Notes: generated by a model from the sequence alone, not told the origin. A DNA stretch of 64,000 nt from Trichosporon coremiiforme (GCA_039545355.1 BCJJ01000012.1:1071067-1135066), one strand, 5' to 3'. Shown: positions 1 to 10,993, counted from the first letter of the stretch. Translations and numbers: made by a program.

Positions 1-232
1 CGCTCCCTGTTTCCTTGCTCCGTTCGATCGACGCGGTTGCCGCCTGTGGGGTCCCACTAACGCCTTTCCATTTTGAGCTCAGTTCCGCACTCGTCCGCCG
101 TTCTAATCCCACCGCTTATTAACACCCTACCCCACCCATGACGTATCGGAACTCCGGCACGGTGCACGGCTGCATGACCGTATTCGGCGGTAAGCTCAAG
201 GTACAGATACATGGATGATACAACAACAGTTA

Positions 233-1617
233 TTACTCGGGCATGACGCCCATCGCCGCTAGGTGCACTCGCAAGGCGGCGTTCTCCGATTCGAGGTCTC
301 CCTGTACCTTGCGCAACTCGTCCCGTTCACGCCGAAGTGCGTCCCTCTCCTTCTCGATTGCTAGGTACTCAGCCTCCATGAAGCGCAAGCAGGACCGGAA
401 GGCAGCGATCTGCTCGTCCCGCTGCGATGCAACGGCTGGCGCGACACTAGCGTGCATATGGCCGCTCATATGCGTGTGACCGTTCGCCGGCGAGTCTACG
501 ACTCCGTACAGCGACTTGACGAGGCGGATCTCCGTTTCCAGGTCCAGTGGGCGGCGCTTGGGAGGCGGCTGCGAGGAGCGGGCGGGTTCGCCGGCCGTGG
601 AGACGTGCATTGTGGCCGCGACGTCGGGAGTAGTTGATGAGGATGTACCATACTGCTTGCGTTTGCGCGAAGCTCTGCTCGCTGTGGGCCGCGCAGACGT
701 AATGTGGCCGCACGTCGAGTTCGATGCCGGGCGGTTCGGTGCAGCGTTCGGCGAAGCAGGGTGAGCAGCAGTTTGCGCTGCCGCCTGAATTCGGCCCAGT
801 GACGCCGATCGTGATTGATACGTTAACGGCTGCACAGTTTCCATTGCAAGGGCTTGAAGAGTTCGATCTGGACGCGGCGGCCGTGAGGATTCGCTTGGTG
901 ATGCCTGTGATCCACTGTCATTGTCGGGGTCCACAGCATCATGCGTAATGTGAACAGCTTGTGGTGTCACCTCATGAGCTGAATCCTCATCACGCTGGGC
1001 GTCAACTTCTTCTGCGTTCCGCCTTGACTGCGTCGCTGCAGTGGTCTGCGCGGTCCCCCCAATCGTGGATGTCGCTTCCCTCTCCCTTTCCTTTGAGAGC
1101 CACTCCTCCCAACGGGACGCTCGAGCTGCCGAGTCCCGCAGCTGCCTCTCTCGCTCGGCTTTCTTGAGCTCCGCTCTTTGAAAGCTCCTTCCTCTTCCTC
1201 CTATTCTCCGCTTTTCTCCTATTCTTCTCCATTTTGGCTTGTCTCTTTTCCTCCTCTGTGCGTTCGGCTGCAGGTAGGACTTTCGTGGGTTTCCTTGGCG
1301 GGGTAGACTTCGTTTGAGCAGAGGCAGTGTCCGAGGAGTTGAGCGATATTTTGGCCGTCTTCGAGTACGGTTGTGATTGTTTCGACGGCCCCCGCTCTTT
1401 CGCGAGTCCCGGATTCTCCCAGACACAGTACACGCAACGACTCTGTTCGCGCGCACACATGTGGTAGAACAAACCCTTCTGGGGTCCTTCCTTCCGCTGC
1501 AAGCGCAGGGCGGGTTCACCGTGCTGTTGTCAGCCGTGATTTCTGCTCTGCAAAGCTCACGAGGCACTTCTTCAGCCCACTAGTCTTGGCGTAGTGGGAG
1601 ATCGCAGAGTTGCCCAT
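233..1617 (-). CDS. Hypothetical basic/coiled-coil protein with Cys-rich N-terminus; apparent frameshift
   Basis: No family recognised. Exon 1 (1617-1561) starts MGNSAISHYAKT; a 37-nt intron (1560-1524) has GTGAGC, a CTGAC branch point and ends AACAG. Splicing brings together C/H residues (KKCLHGE, then HMCAREQSRCVYC) that could bind a metal. Next comes a Lys/Arg/Glu-rich stretch, a Ser/Pro/Ala-rich middle and a C-terminal leucine-zipper-like coiled coil (MEAEYLAIEKERDALRRERDEL) ending MGVMPE. The N-terminal half reads in one frame (to about 1185) and the C-terminal half in another. No GT donor exists in the purine-rich tract between about 1150 and 1260 that could join them, and exon length exceeds a multiple of three by one base. 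So this is an indel, real or an assembly error, or an unseen intron further downstream. The layout resembles a fungal DNA-binding regulator, but that is a guess. An upstream in-frame start at 1773 is possible. Confidence 0.5.
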
Positions 1618-2078
1618 GCCATCGGCGAGGCGCTGGCTGCATGGGCTGGCGGATTGAGGATAGAGGACTGATTGGAAAGTGAGGGTGATCGCGTTCCATG
1701 GCTTCGCGACTAAGAATTGCAAGAGATGCGGTGCCCCGGAACCCGTCGCGTCGTCGTGCCTGAATCTGACCACCGCGAAAGGTAAGGAGGGAAGGTTAGG
1801 AGACTGTGCTCACCAAAAGGAAAGGCGTGTCCCTTGCTGAGTTCACTTCCTAGTCACTGATTACCCGAACGCTAGTTCGTAACGTTCATAAAAACGGAGA
1901 TAGGCCGGCACGAAGGAACTTCCACTGCAACTCCTGCGGTTGACTCATCCGATCGACGCCGGATGCAAATCCGCTCTCTGACTGCACTCTTCCCTTCGCG
2001 ACGGTATCGTCACCGTTGGCCTCGGTCTATCTCCCTTCTCTTCACAAATACATATCAAGTTATCAGTCCACGGGCATA
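1618..2078. other. Intergenic, divergent promoter region
   Basis: Lies between two divergently transcribed genes. I see no further gene, and no clear TATA box on either side. Confidence 0.5.
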
Positions 2079-3421
2079 ATGGCTGAAGATTCCGCACTTC
2101 TACGGGCCCAGCAACCCGCGTACCGCGTCTGGAAGCTCCCACACTTCCGCCTCTCAGTGTTTAAGCACCTTCTCGCTCTCCATAACCTCGCAAGTCCTCA
2201 CGTACGCGGCCGCCGCCGATTTCTACAGCAGTTCTTGTTGCTGGACAGGGAGTCGTTCCGTGACGTGGCCCTGCTACTTTATCCCGTCATCAATCTCGAC
2301 GAATTTCCGTGGGACTGTCGTTCGGAGGTAAGCCGCTCGCGTACAGCCAGTCCCCTGGCGCAAATCAGGACAGAAAGCGGTTGTACGCCGCTGGTGTTCG
2401 CACCCTCCATGCCACCGGCTGCCTCCCTCTTTGTGTCAATTGGGACTTTACCGACATGCTCAACTACTTCCCTAATGTTCAGATGATTCCTTTCCGTACC
2501 ACAGAGGTAGTGTGGGGACGCATGGCGAATCCACACCGAAACTTCGCGGTTACGGTGAAGCCCAGGGTGCAAAATGGGGCTGTCGTGCCAAAATACGCCT
2601 TCTATCACCTTCCCAATTTCGATTACGAGGTACTCAACAGGTTCGTGCCCAGTCAATCGCCGATTCGAGTCCGACCTTATACTCGCAAAGGACATGGGGA
2701 GATTGAACTTCCGGAGATCTTTCTGCTCCCATTCGAACAGCTGGATGTCGAAGGTGTGTATCCCAAGAAAGCCGACTGGTACACGATTTTGGGGCAGCGC
2801 AAGAAGCTGGACATCCCCTCGCAGACCATTATGTGGCCGGTTAAGGAAGGAGAAGACCTATCCAAGTTCACAAGTGTTGCTGGTCCTCACGTCACCGACC
2901 TTTACCTGAATCTGTACCCTAAGAGAGAAAACATCTCGACTGCTTTGAACTCCGCCATGAGCAGCATTCAAGACGACTGGCTTCCGGGTTTGGAACGCCT
3001 GATTGTGTATGTGGCCGCGGACCGCCTGATCTCCCCCGAGGCGGCAGACCAGGGGGAGACATCAGTGCCCGAATGGGCCGACAACGTGATGCCGGCAAAC
3101 CTCCACTATATGAGCCTGGTCATCGCCGTGGATATGACAAACCCTGCCTACAGCCAAGACTCTCATCATGGCGCACTCATGATTCAGAGATTGCAGGACG
3201 CCGTGTTCAAAGCACTTCCTCTCAGTTGGATTCGCAGCGCCAGAATCAAGCTAGGAGATCATTTCGACCTTCGTGTTGATGTGTCGCGCAACCTTGGATG
3301 GGGTCTTGAAGACTGGCATGAGCCGTTTGACGATGAGCTGCTCCACGCTCTTCATGGGCCGATCACACTCAACCGCTCAACCCAGACAGTGGGGCAGTGC
3401 ACCTGCGACTGCAGTGGCTAG
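2079..3421 (+). CDS. Hypothetical F-box/LRR-like protein, intact tandem paralog
   Basis: Two exons (2079-2327 and 2369-3421) joined by a 41-nt intron give 433 residues. The N-terminal ~80 residues (VWKLPHFRLSVFKHLL...LDEFPWDC) are helical and look like an F-box-like or domain-swapped leader. The rest alternates hydrophobic strand-like segments (GLERLIVYVAADRL, DLYLNLYP) as in the divergent F-box/LRR-like expanded families of basidiomycete yeasts. I cannot assign a named domain. A decayed copy lies 0.77 kb downstream on the same strand. The junction SE|DRKRLYAAGVR was chosen because the downstream copy has E-RKRAYAAGVR at the same place. It ends in a Cys-rich tail (QCTCDCSG). Confidence 0.7.
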
Positions 3422-4186
3422 TTTGTTCCCTCTCATGTGGACTACACCCCCATGCGTTTCCATGCATATATTTGAAACCTGTGCTGTACTTTTACCCACC
3501 TCCATGAGCGCACTTGAAAAGGTGAAGTGGGGGCGGCAGCACAGTTGCAAGGGGAAGGAGACGACTACATTGTGCAGATTAGTGGTGCTGTGCCAAGACG
3601 TTTAGTCTCGACAAGCGGCTAGAGCGGGCGGGTTTAGCAGCTGAGAGGCTGACAACCAGAGCGCGCAAGCCGGGATGCTTGGAGTGGGGACGCGATCGTC
3701 CCCGGGGCCACCGGCGCGGTTGCCACATGCGCCCCATTGTCCCAACTCATGTCATGACAACACCCAACGTCTGCATAGCTCCGTCGGTCTTCAGACCAAA
3801 ATCAGCACGTTGGATGACGCCAAGTCGTACGGCATGGGGACCGGTGACAACTCTCAAGCTCTCAAGATGACCGAATACGAAGCTACGAGCAAGTTTTGCC
3901 AGGTTACTTCCTTCAGCTCCTCAGTCATGGGGCCATGCGGCCGCGGGGTGCACCCCCGTGGCAGTCTGTTCCCCCAGCTCCACTCCATGGATCGACGCAA
4001 GCGACTGTCTGGAAGATCTGGGACATTGAAAGGGCGCATTGCGGAGGCATAACTCGTCAGCTGAACGGCCAGGTCCAGTCGTCACCTCGCTTCCCATCGT
4101 TGAGAACTCATCTTCACTCATTCGTCCTCCTCTACACTGACATCTCGTCCTTCGCGCCAACTGTCAGACTTTGGCGCTCTCCAGCC
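3422..4186. other. Intergenic spacer between tandem paralogs
   Basis: Short ORFs only, with no homology I can see to either neighbour. No RNA gene or repeat noticed. Confidence 0.5.
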
Positions 4187-5465
4187 ATGGAGTCCACGGA
4201 TGATCTTCATCTTCAAGAGCTCCGCCGTGCAGTGTGGTATCTTCCCCACGTACGCGTTGCGATCTTCGAAGAGCTCGTCAAATCGTTGCCGCCGGATGGA
4301 TGCCATTTCGCCTTCCTCCGTCCCTATCTGACCATTGATAGGGCTACCTGCCTGGACCTTGCACCGATGCTCTTCGATATGGTTAGCTTGGATCTGTTCC
4401 CTTGGCACTGTCCTGACGCGGTGAGTGTCCAAATCGCATATCTTGCTGATACTTCGCGCAGGAACGCAAGAGAGCCTATGCCGCAGGTGTTCGCAGATCA
4501 ATATGACGGGGTGCATTCTTCTCTATGCTCGCTGGGAAAGTTTCCCAGCAAAGCTCAGCTCCTTCCCAAACGTTGTCGAGGTCTTCTTTGGTTCAAGTGA
4601 CACGGAGTTCATCAGATGTTCGCCTTGGGAACGTCCTAACAGCTTTTTCATCACGAAAATAGTCTGGGTTAACGCAGATGGTTCTGTCCCCAAACCGACT
4701 CCCTTTTATCACATTGATGACTTCACCTACACCGTTGTTCGCAATCTCGAGACCGGCTGGCAGGAACAGGGTGCCCGCCCCCTCGCTATCGGTGGCGACG
4801 GACAGCCCAACATTCCTCAGGTGTTTCTCCAGCCGCTTCGACATCTCGTGCTTCGCCCTGGCCGCGGCGAACATAATGACTGGTTGACGATCTTGGAGCA
4901 TCGGACCGCTGCTAGCATTCGAACTGACTTTCTCGTGTGGGGAATGGGGATCAGAGAGGAAAGAAGCGTTCTTCCCCGACTCGCCCTCGCCGTTCCTAGC
5001 GACTTGCGCTCTCTCCAACTGGAGACTGGTTCTGATGGTCTCTCCGTGAGCTTGGACACTTTCGTGGAGATTGTCGATACAAAGCGCTTCCCAAACTTGG
5101 AGCGTCTGACTATGAGACTCTACTACTTTCATGGCATCATGAGGGACAAAGAAGCTCGGATGATGGGGCTGACAAACCCCAAGTGGCTCACAAACCACCT
5201 CCCCTCTGACCTCTAGATAACAGTCGATCTGGTGCTCGGTAGCCACTTCATGGACCGGCGATCCGACGATGGTACCATCGCACAAGCCATGTTCGACACC
5301 CTTCCGCTCCTCTGAATTGAGAACGCGAGACGTAAGCTGGGCGAGGAGTGCGATTTCTTGCACTTCAACACATTTTGGATTAGGGATGAGCAGGTCAGTT
5401 TCGAGCCCTCCTCTATCATCGCTCGACTCGATCACGCTCTTCATGGTCCCGACTCGTGGTCTTAG
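4187..5465 (+). pseudogene. Decaying tandem paralog of the 2079-3421 gene
   Basis: Exon 1 (4187-4420, MESTDDLHLQELRRAVWYLPHVRV) and the intron position match the upstream gene. Exon 2 from 4462 opens with ERKRAYAAGVR. Between GTTCGC and the conserved TGC codon there are 17 nt where the upstream gene has 18, so the frame breaks and hits TGA at 4504-4506. The body then reads in the other frame to TAG at 5214-5216. Past that stop the same frame still aligns with the upstream gene, gaplessly around the stop (NHLPSDL*ITVD against NLHYMSLVIAVD). It meets a second TGA at 5313-5315, where the intact gene has Trp, and continues to HALHGP before TAG at 5463-5465. One deletion plus two in-frame stops argues for a real pseudogene. 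A later acceptor near 4496 could bypass the first lesion but not the others. Confidence 0.85.
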
Positions 5466-5951
5466 CAGGATGCGGCAGAGGTTAAGCGGAGGCAGCCGGA
5501 TTACGGTTACGATGTCTCGCGATAACGATGAGCTAGCATCCCCATTGGTGACTCCGTACATTGTTTCCAGCCTGCAAGTAGTCTTACACAGCGCCGCTGA
5601 TGGCTTCAACGCTCTGTGGCAAGTGGCGCAACGGCTGATTCTGGAGAGAACCTCTACGCCTAAGTCTCTGGGCGAGCTATCGCGGTACACAGTAGGGGAA
5701 ACTTTCGAAGACGTCGTTCGTCAGTGTCGGCTGCTTTCATGCCAAATGTAACATAACCTCCCAAGTCACGAACTACCTTCCCTGAGTGGCTGTCGTCACA
5801 TCAGTCGCCTCGCTGCCCAGTTGAACGAACATCTCACTCACTGCACTGACCCATCCATTACACGCACGTCTCCCGGCCCAGATCACAAGAAGTCAAGGTG
5901 AATACATTGTTCTTCGTTCTATGTTCTACTGGACTTAGATTGAGGACTAGA
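5466..5951. other. Intergenic, convergent
   Basis: 3' flanks of the pseudogene and of the lectin-like gene on the other strand. Nothing else seen. Confidence 0.5.
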
Positions 5952-7481
5952 TTAATTGCCGCCCGTGGCAGCGTTGCCGGTCGAGTCACCTGAGGCCGAG
6001 CCAGCAGAGTCGGCCATGTCGGCATCGGCGTCGGCTGAGTTGGAACCAGCAGCACTGGCAGAGGCACCAGCGGCAGCGGGCTTGGAGGCGGCAACCGAAG
6101 CGGCGGCGGAGGCGACGTTGCCAGCCGACGAGGCGGACGGGGCACCGCCACCGGCCGCGCCGGCGCTGCTGGGCGCAAAGGCACCCGAAGGGGACTTGTT
6201 GGGGGCGCCGGTCGTGGCCGAGCTGGCAGAGCTTCCGGTCGCAGCACCCGCGGCAGCGCCACCACCGGTACCGTTGGTGGAGCCAGTACCGGAGCCAGTG
6301 CCGGAGTCAGTGCCGGCGGAGCCCATGGTGTCCGTGTCGTCCATGGATCCGGCGCTCGAGCCACCAGTCGAGGCAGACGAGCCACCAGCACCGCCGGTCG
6401 ATGCGGAGGAGCCGCCAGTGGTCGAGTTGCCGCCACCGACGGCGCCAGCACCACCGCTGACAGTCTCGTAGATGGGGATCTGCTCGTAGACGAGCGGCAG
6501 CCAGTTGGCCTGGTCGGCCGAGATCATGACCTGGGCTCCGTTGCTGTACGGCTTGCGGGCAGAGATGCAGCCGCTAGTGGTCGCGCTGGTGCCCTGGGTG
6601 CACAGGTACTTGTTCTGCTCGATGACCCAGGTGTTGCTAGCCTGGGTGGCGGGGTCGCCCTTGCCGCAGGGGGTCAAGGCGACGCCGCCCTTCGTGAGAA
6701 CGGACAGACACAGATCCTCACGGCCGACAATGTAGAACTGCTCGCCGCTCTGGCTCTGGTGCCACAATTGGTTTGTGTTGTGCTCGAAGTACTGCCAGAG
6801 CTGGATCGGGTTGTTCAGGCCAAGGATGGAGTTGGAGTTGTCGAGCACGAACTGCGTACCGTTGATCCCGATCGGTCCGGGACCAAGTCGGGTGGGTTGG
6901 TTGGCACCGCTACCGACATTGGTGCCACCCACTCCACCAGCACCACCGGCACCACCCGCGCCTCCTCCGGCACCTCCTCGGGCTCCTCCAGCTCCTCCAG
7001 CACCCCCAGCTCCTCCAGCACCGCCAGAACCAGCCCCAGAGCTGGAGCCTGCAGATCCAGCACCGCCGGCGGAGCCGGTGGCACCTGCCGCGCCGGACTG
7101 CATGGCGGCTCCACCAGAAGCGGACGTGGGGGGCTTGGCGTTGGGGCCAGCAGAGCCGGACATGGAGGGAGACTTGGCGTCGGCGACCTTGGACGAGACG
7201 GCGGCGGGAGGGGTCATGGGCTTGCCAGAGTCGGAGTCGGCAGTGCCGTGAGGGATGGTGGGAGGCTGGACGGGTCCGGCGGCGGAGACCGAAGCGGCAG
7301 CGGGGGGCTTGGCAGGTCCAGCAGCCGAGGCAGATGCGACACCAGTGGCAACCGTAGCGGGGGAAGAGCCAGCATTGGCAGCCGAGGAAACGACGGGAGA
7401 GGCAGCAGCGTCGCCGGGCACGTTGGCGGGGGCGGCCTGGGCGCCGATGACCGTGACGAGACCAAGAAGAGCGGCGATCAT
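5952..7481 (-). CDS. Secreted ricin-B-like protein with Ala/Gly/Ser-rich flanks
   Basis: Single exon, 509 residues from the ATG at 7481, chosen because it opens a signal peptide (MIAALLGLVTVIGAQAAPA). Upstream in-frame codons belong to the 5' leader. An Ala/Gly/Ser/Pro-rich stretch of roughly 180 residues leads to a compact domain of about 150 residues with ricin-type features: IQLWQYFEHNTNQLW, DLCLSVL, ALTPCGKG, NTWVIEQNKYLC and SGCISARKP. After that comes another Gly/Ser/Ala/Asp-rich tail ending GNAATGGN. Ricin-B folds bind glycans in many proteins, but carbohydrate binding is inferred here. The low-complexity flanks suggest a wall-associated or heavily O-mannosylated secreted protein. TATATAA lies about 75 nt upstream of the ATG. 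Four related genes lie elsewhere in the window. Confidence 0.75.
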   Translation of the reverse strand: MIAALLGLVTVIGAQAAPANVPGDAAASPVVSSAANAGSSPATVATGVASASAAGPAKPPAAASVSAAGPVQPPTIPHGTADSDSGKPMTPPAAVSSKVADAKSPSMSGSAGPNAKPPTSASGGAAMQSGAAGATGSAGGAGSAGSSSGAGSGGAGGAGGAGGAGGARGGAGGGAGGAGGAGGVGGTNVGSGANQPTRLGPGPIGINGTQFVLDNSNSILGLNNPIQLWQYFEHNTNQLWHQSQSGEQFYIVGREDLCLSVLTKGGVALTPCGKGDPATQASNTWVIEQNKYLCTQGTSATTSGCISARKPYSNGAQVMISADQANWLPLVYEQIPIYETVSGGAGAVGGGNSTTGGSSASTGGAGGSSASTGGSSAGSMDDTDTMGSAGTDSGTGSGTGSTNGTGGGAAAGAATGSSASSATTGAPNKSPSGAFAPSSAGAAGGGAPSASSAGNVASAAASVAASKPAAAGASASAAGSNSADADADMADSAGSASGDSTGNAATGGN

Positions 7482-8937
7482 TTTGGGACTGGGGGAGCGA
7501 TTATACTGGGACACAGAGAAACAATCACCAGCGGAGAGAGAGCTGCATCGCGCTCTTATATACGAGGTCCATGACCACGACGAGCAGCCGGGAGTGATGA
7601 GAACAACGGGGAGAGGATGGACGCGACCGTCAAACTGGCTTTAGGATTGCACAGTGAGCTCAACTGCCAGGTCGTCAGGCGGCGCTGACGGCACAGTTGA
7701 GGCGGCGAAACGGCACGACCGCGAGCCACAGGGTCTGGTCCGACGAGGCACGCGGCGGGCTGGTGGCTCAAAAGCATGCTGATGTGGTCTGCGCCGTTCT
7801 TGGTCTGCGTTCGATGAGTGTGTGCGTTGCGTGTTCTGCCACCTCCGCAGCATCAGTGCTAAGTTGGGTCTTGACTCCCGGGAGATTGCTGCGCTGGGAT
7901 CGAGATCGATCTGGAACAGCAAGTGACCAGGGCAAGGACCGGCGACAGGGTCGGGAACTGGGCACCGGCGAGCGATGACGCCGAGTCGTCGACGCCTCCC
8001 GGCGCACAGACCGAGGGCGCCGGCCAAGCCCAGGAACCCCGGAACCCGTCATTCCACATATGTTCGGACACGGCGAACCTTGTCGACCGTAAGCTCTGCG
8101 TTGTCACCGCATAGTAGCTGCGACCCCACTGTGTCGCGCTGCGGAGGTTCCGGATCTGGCTCTTGGCTCGGCACTCTCATCGCGACACCTCGCAACGGCC
8201 ACAGTGTGTTGTCATCGCCTACAGTCCTCAGACCCGGATGCCATCGGCGTCGCAGGTTGCCGCAATCTGCCTGCCCGCGTGTTCTCACACCCTGCATCGC
8301 CCTGACGTTTGAAGTTTTCGCCTACGCTTGTTCCGGCCACTCGCTGCGGGGACTCCACCCTCCAACAAGGCTGCAGCTTCGGTAGCGTCGCTAGCGTCCT
8401 CGCTCCCCTCGATTTCGATGATGACAAGGTGTGGGGTCGCTGCCCACCCCAAGCAAGATCTCGCACGTGCAAGCTGACGTCCTCCCCGCAGCTCAAACGG
8501 ACGTGCCGGTCCTCAAGACGGTGTCCACGGCAACAGCCGCCAAGGCCAAACCTACTCCTCGGTTGAACGTCATCGCATCCACTACTTGAATTGTCAGCCT
8601 CCCACCTGACGCCGCCGTATATAAAGCCGTGTGAGGGATGCAATGGCTGTCGCTCCCGTCCGCAATGCCCAGACGTTTTGTACCCGACGCATTGTGAGAC
8701 ACGAATAGCTCACATTCCGATGGAACGGCGTTCGTCACGACTGCTACGAGTGTTTGCACTGACATCTGGAATCGAAAGTGCTGTTTTGTATTGCAGAGTA
8801 TCTAATCTGGGATCCTGACTGAACGGGAGACTGCGCGCTGCGGTGCGGGTCGCCACCGTCCCACCCTTGCGATATGCATGCCGCTACTGCCTGCCCCTTC
8901 AGATGCCTCTTACAGAAGTATGCATGCATGCACGAGA
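7482..8937. other. Intergenic region upstream of the lectin-like gene
   Basis: Many short overlapping ORFs with no family resemblance. A possible TATA-like TATATAAAG lies near 8619. I see no gene I can support. Confidence 0.4.
7556..7562 (-). promoter_or_regulatory. TATA box of the 5952-7481 lectin-like gene
   Basis: TATATAA on the minus strand, about 75 nt upstream of the chosen ATG. Position and sequence fit a TATA element. Confidence 0.5.
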
Positions 8938-10007
8938 CTACTTGCTATCCTTGGCCTCATCGTCGGTTTTGCCTCCATCATCCTGCCACACCTTTGCAGG
9001 GAGGCCAATGCGGCCGAAACGGCCAAAGTCGCCGTGCGATTTTGTGTTCTTCTCTCCCTCGTTCTTCGTCTCGGTCTCATTGGTAGGAGGCACCTTGTGT
9101 CCCTGTGCGGAGCCCGACTGGTTCTGGACACCCACGCCCCCACCAACCCTGCCGGCTCCGGCTTGGCTTGCAGCGTCGACGCCGTAAGGGTTGACGGCGC
9201 GGGCGAAACCAATGTTTGCAGCGTAGTTGTGGTCGGAGATCGTGAGCGCGGGGGTGATGGACGTGGGGGCGTCCTGTGGGTGCTGCGCGCTGATGCACTC
9301 GCCCTTGCCTGAACGTTAGCTCCCGTGTTGCAATCGCTCATCCTCCCTGCCCTCATGCTCACTCCGCGACTACCCAAATGTCTCTCTTCACAACTACCGC
9401 GGATAAGCGGCCAAGTACTCACTGACACACAGCTTTCCGTCCTGCGGGAACAGCCACTTCGTCTTCACATCCGTCTTCTTCACTGCATCGCTGGATGCTC
9501 CCACAGTGCCGTGCGCCTCGGCAGCGTCCTTCGTCGCTGAGCCGGGGGGCGGGAGACCCAAGCCCTGATAGTCGATAAGGCTCGCGGCGACTGTGATCTT
9601 CGGCGCCATCGCACCCGCGGCCTATCGTTATCGCCGTCGTCTTCACCCTGGCCATTACCATCCTCGCCCTGATCATCCTCGTCCTTTCCGCAAAAGGCAA
9701 GCACGACCCTCTCCCCGAGTCCGATGCAGAAGCTGCTGTTCGTGCCAGACTGGAGTTGGTTTCCAGACCACCTCCAGATCTGACCCCGCTTCAAGCCCTC
9801 AACGGCGTAATGGCAGTCATCAAAGATGAGCTGGTCGCCGACCTGGGGTTCGCGGGGGTTGCCATTGTCGTCCTCGGCGCGGGGCTGCACGCACCACGAC
9901 ACGTTGGCAGAAGAGGTGTACAGCAGCTGGAAGCCGCCAGCGTTCTTGGCGAGGGTGGTCGTCGCAGCCGTCGCAGCGGCGAGGGCGAGCACTGTTGTTG
10001 TCCGCAT
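8938..10007 (-). CDS. Secreted ricin-B-like protein (second copy)
   Basis: Starts at the ATG at 10007 (signal peptide MRTTTVLALAAATAATTTLA). Exon 1 carries a ricin-like pattern: VSWCVQPRAED, DDCHYAVEGLKRGQIWRWSGNQL, then SSFCIGLGERVVLAFC. A second exon ends KWLFPQDGKLCV. A third (9308-8938) begins KGECISAQ and ends in a charged tail (DDGGKTDDEAKDSK). The exon 2/3 junction (donor 9422, acceptor 9309) is clear and gives CVSKGECISAQ. The exon 1/2 junction is ambiguous. A 68-nt intron 9658-9591 keeps frame and gives 295 residues, but donors near 9700 or 9645 also keep frame. Probably extracellular; glycan binding is inferred from fold family only. Confidence 0.65.
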
Positions 10008-10909
10008 GTTTATTCCGTGTTGGCTGGTATTCTTTGCCTTCGGTGAGTCCAATTTGGGAGTGGGGGTTGCGAAGCTCGCTTGCCCCCCGCAGTCGCTGTT
10101 ATATGCAGAGAACGCAAGCATCCCCGTCGCGGTCTTACGCAGCTCCGCTCACCCCGCGTTCCCCGCGCACCCCGAGGCTCGGTGTCGATGTCGCAATGTC
10201 TGGGAAGCATCACATGGTGCATACCCGGAGGGAGAGGGGGCGGCAGGGTGGCGGGACAGATAAGATTGCCGCTTGCGCCGCGCGTGCTATCCTTGGACGC
10301 TAGCGTGCTAGGGTGGTTCGGCGCGTCCCCCGAGCCCTTCCGCACTCGTACATCATCGATCACTCTGCTGCACCGGGTACCCCCGTTGTCCCATGTCCAT
10401 GTGTTCCACAGAACTCACCGCGGTCGCACAGGTCGGTACATAGTCCGAGAATGCTCAGAACCGCTCGAACCGCACCAGCGTTTGACGAGCGTCCCACATC
10501 GATACTTGCGCGACACATACTTGCGGCTTGAAATGTTGCGGAATGAAACCGCACCCATGACGATGAATGGGAAGGATATGCTCCGAGGTTCAATCGTGAT
10601 CGAAAACGACCCGCAGTAGATATCGGTCACATGGCCCAGGTGGCCATTTACAATCGCTCGAAGCGCCGGCGAGTTTGTCGCTGCGCTTGTGGAGTGGTGG
10701 CGGTGCGTCTGAACTGATAAAGACAGGCTCAGTGACGATGGCATCAGCTCTCCTTTTATGGCCCTAACACTCAAAGCCTGCTTGATCTGTCGTCTGTTCT
10801 GCTCAACTCAGGGCCGCCGCTCTGTTACTACAGGCCTTGATAGAGAGGAGTGATGCGGCAACGAAGAAAGGCAGGCGCGCGGGAGCACTCCCGTGTCTCC
10901 AACAACATC
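10008..10909. other. Intergenic
   Basis: Upstream region of the lectin-like gene; a weak TATA-like motif (TTATATG) lies near 10099. Otherwise no gene seen. Confidence 0.4.
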
Positions 10910-10993
10910 TGCCCTATGGCTCAGTTGGCTAGCGCGTGGAGCTGTTATTCTTAACATACTCCGAGGTCCACGGTTCGAGCCCGTGTGGGGCAG
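10910..10993 (+). tRNA. tRNA-Asn (GTT) with a 10-nt intron
   Basis: The cloverleaf was folded by eye. The acceptor stem is TGCCCTA with TGGGGCA plus discriminator G73. The D-arm is GCTC...GCGC with one mismatch. The anticodon stem TGGAG/CTCCG encloses a 17-nt loop, and the T-arm is CACGG TTCGAGC CCGTG. Placing CT at positions 32-33 gives anticodon GTT at 10944-10946. The extra ten bases at 10948-10957 sit between positions 37 and 38, the canonical site. The intron contains TAAC, which can pair with the anticodon GTTA as in other pre-tRNAs. Discriminator G fits Asn. A T-rich terminator (TTCTTTT) follows at once. CTT (Lys) inside the loop was considered but would need a non-canonical intron. 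Confidence 0.85.

Noticed and set aside
4593..5690. 365-codon minus-strand ORF over the pseudogene
   Set aside because: The plus strand aligns with its intact paralog; the antisense frame has no family features.
5956..7574. Long plus-strand ORFs (171, 158 and 271 codons) opposite the lectin-like gene
   Set aside because: Antisense shadows of a GC-rich Ala/Gly/Ser repeat; the minus strand has the signal peptide and the lectin-like core.
10942..10958. tRNA-Lys reading (anticodon CTT) of the 10910 tRNA
   Set aside because: Would require an intron at a non-canonical place; the GTT reading fits positions 32-38 and the G discriminator.
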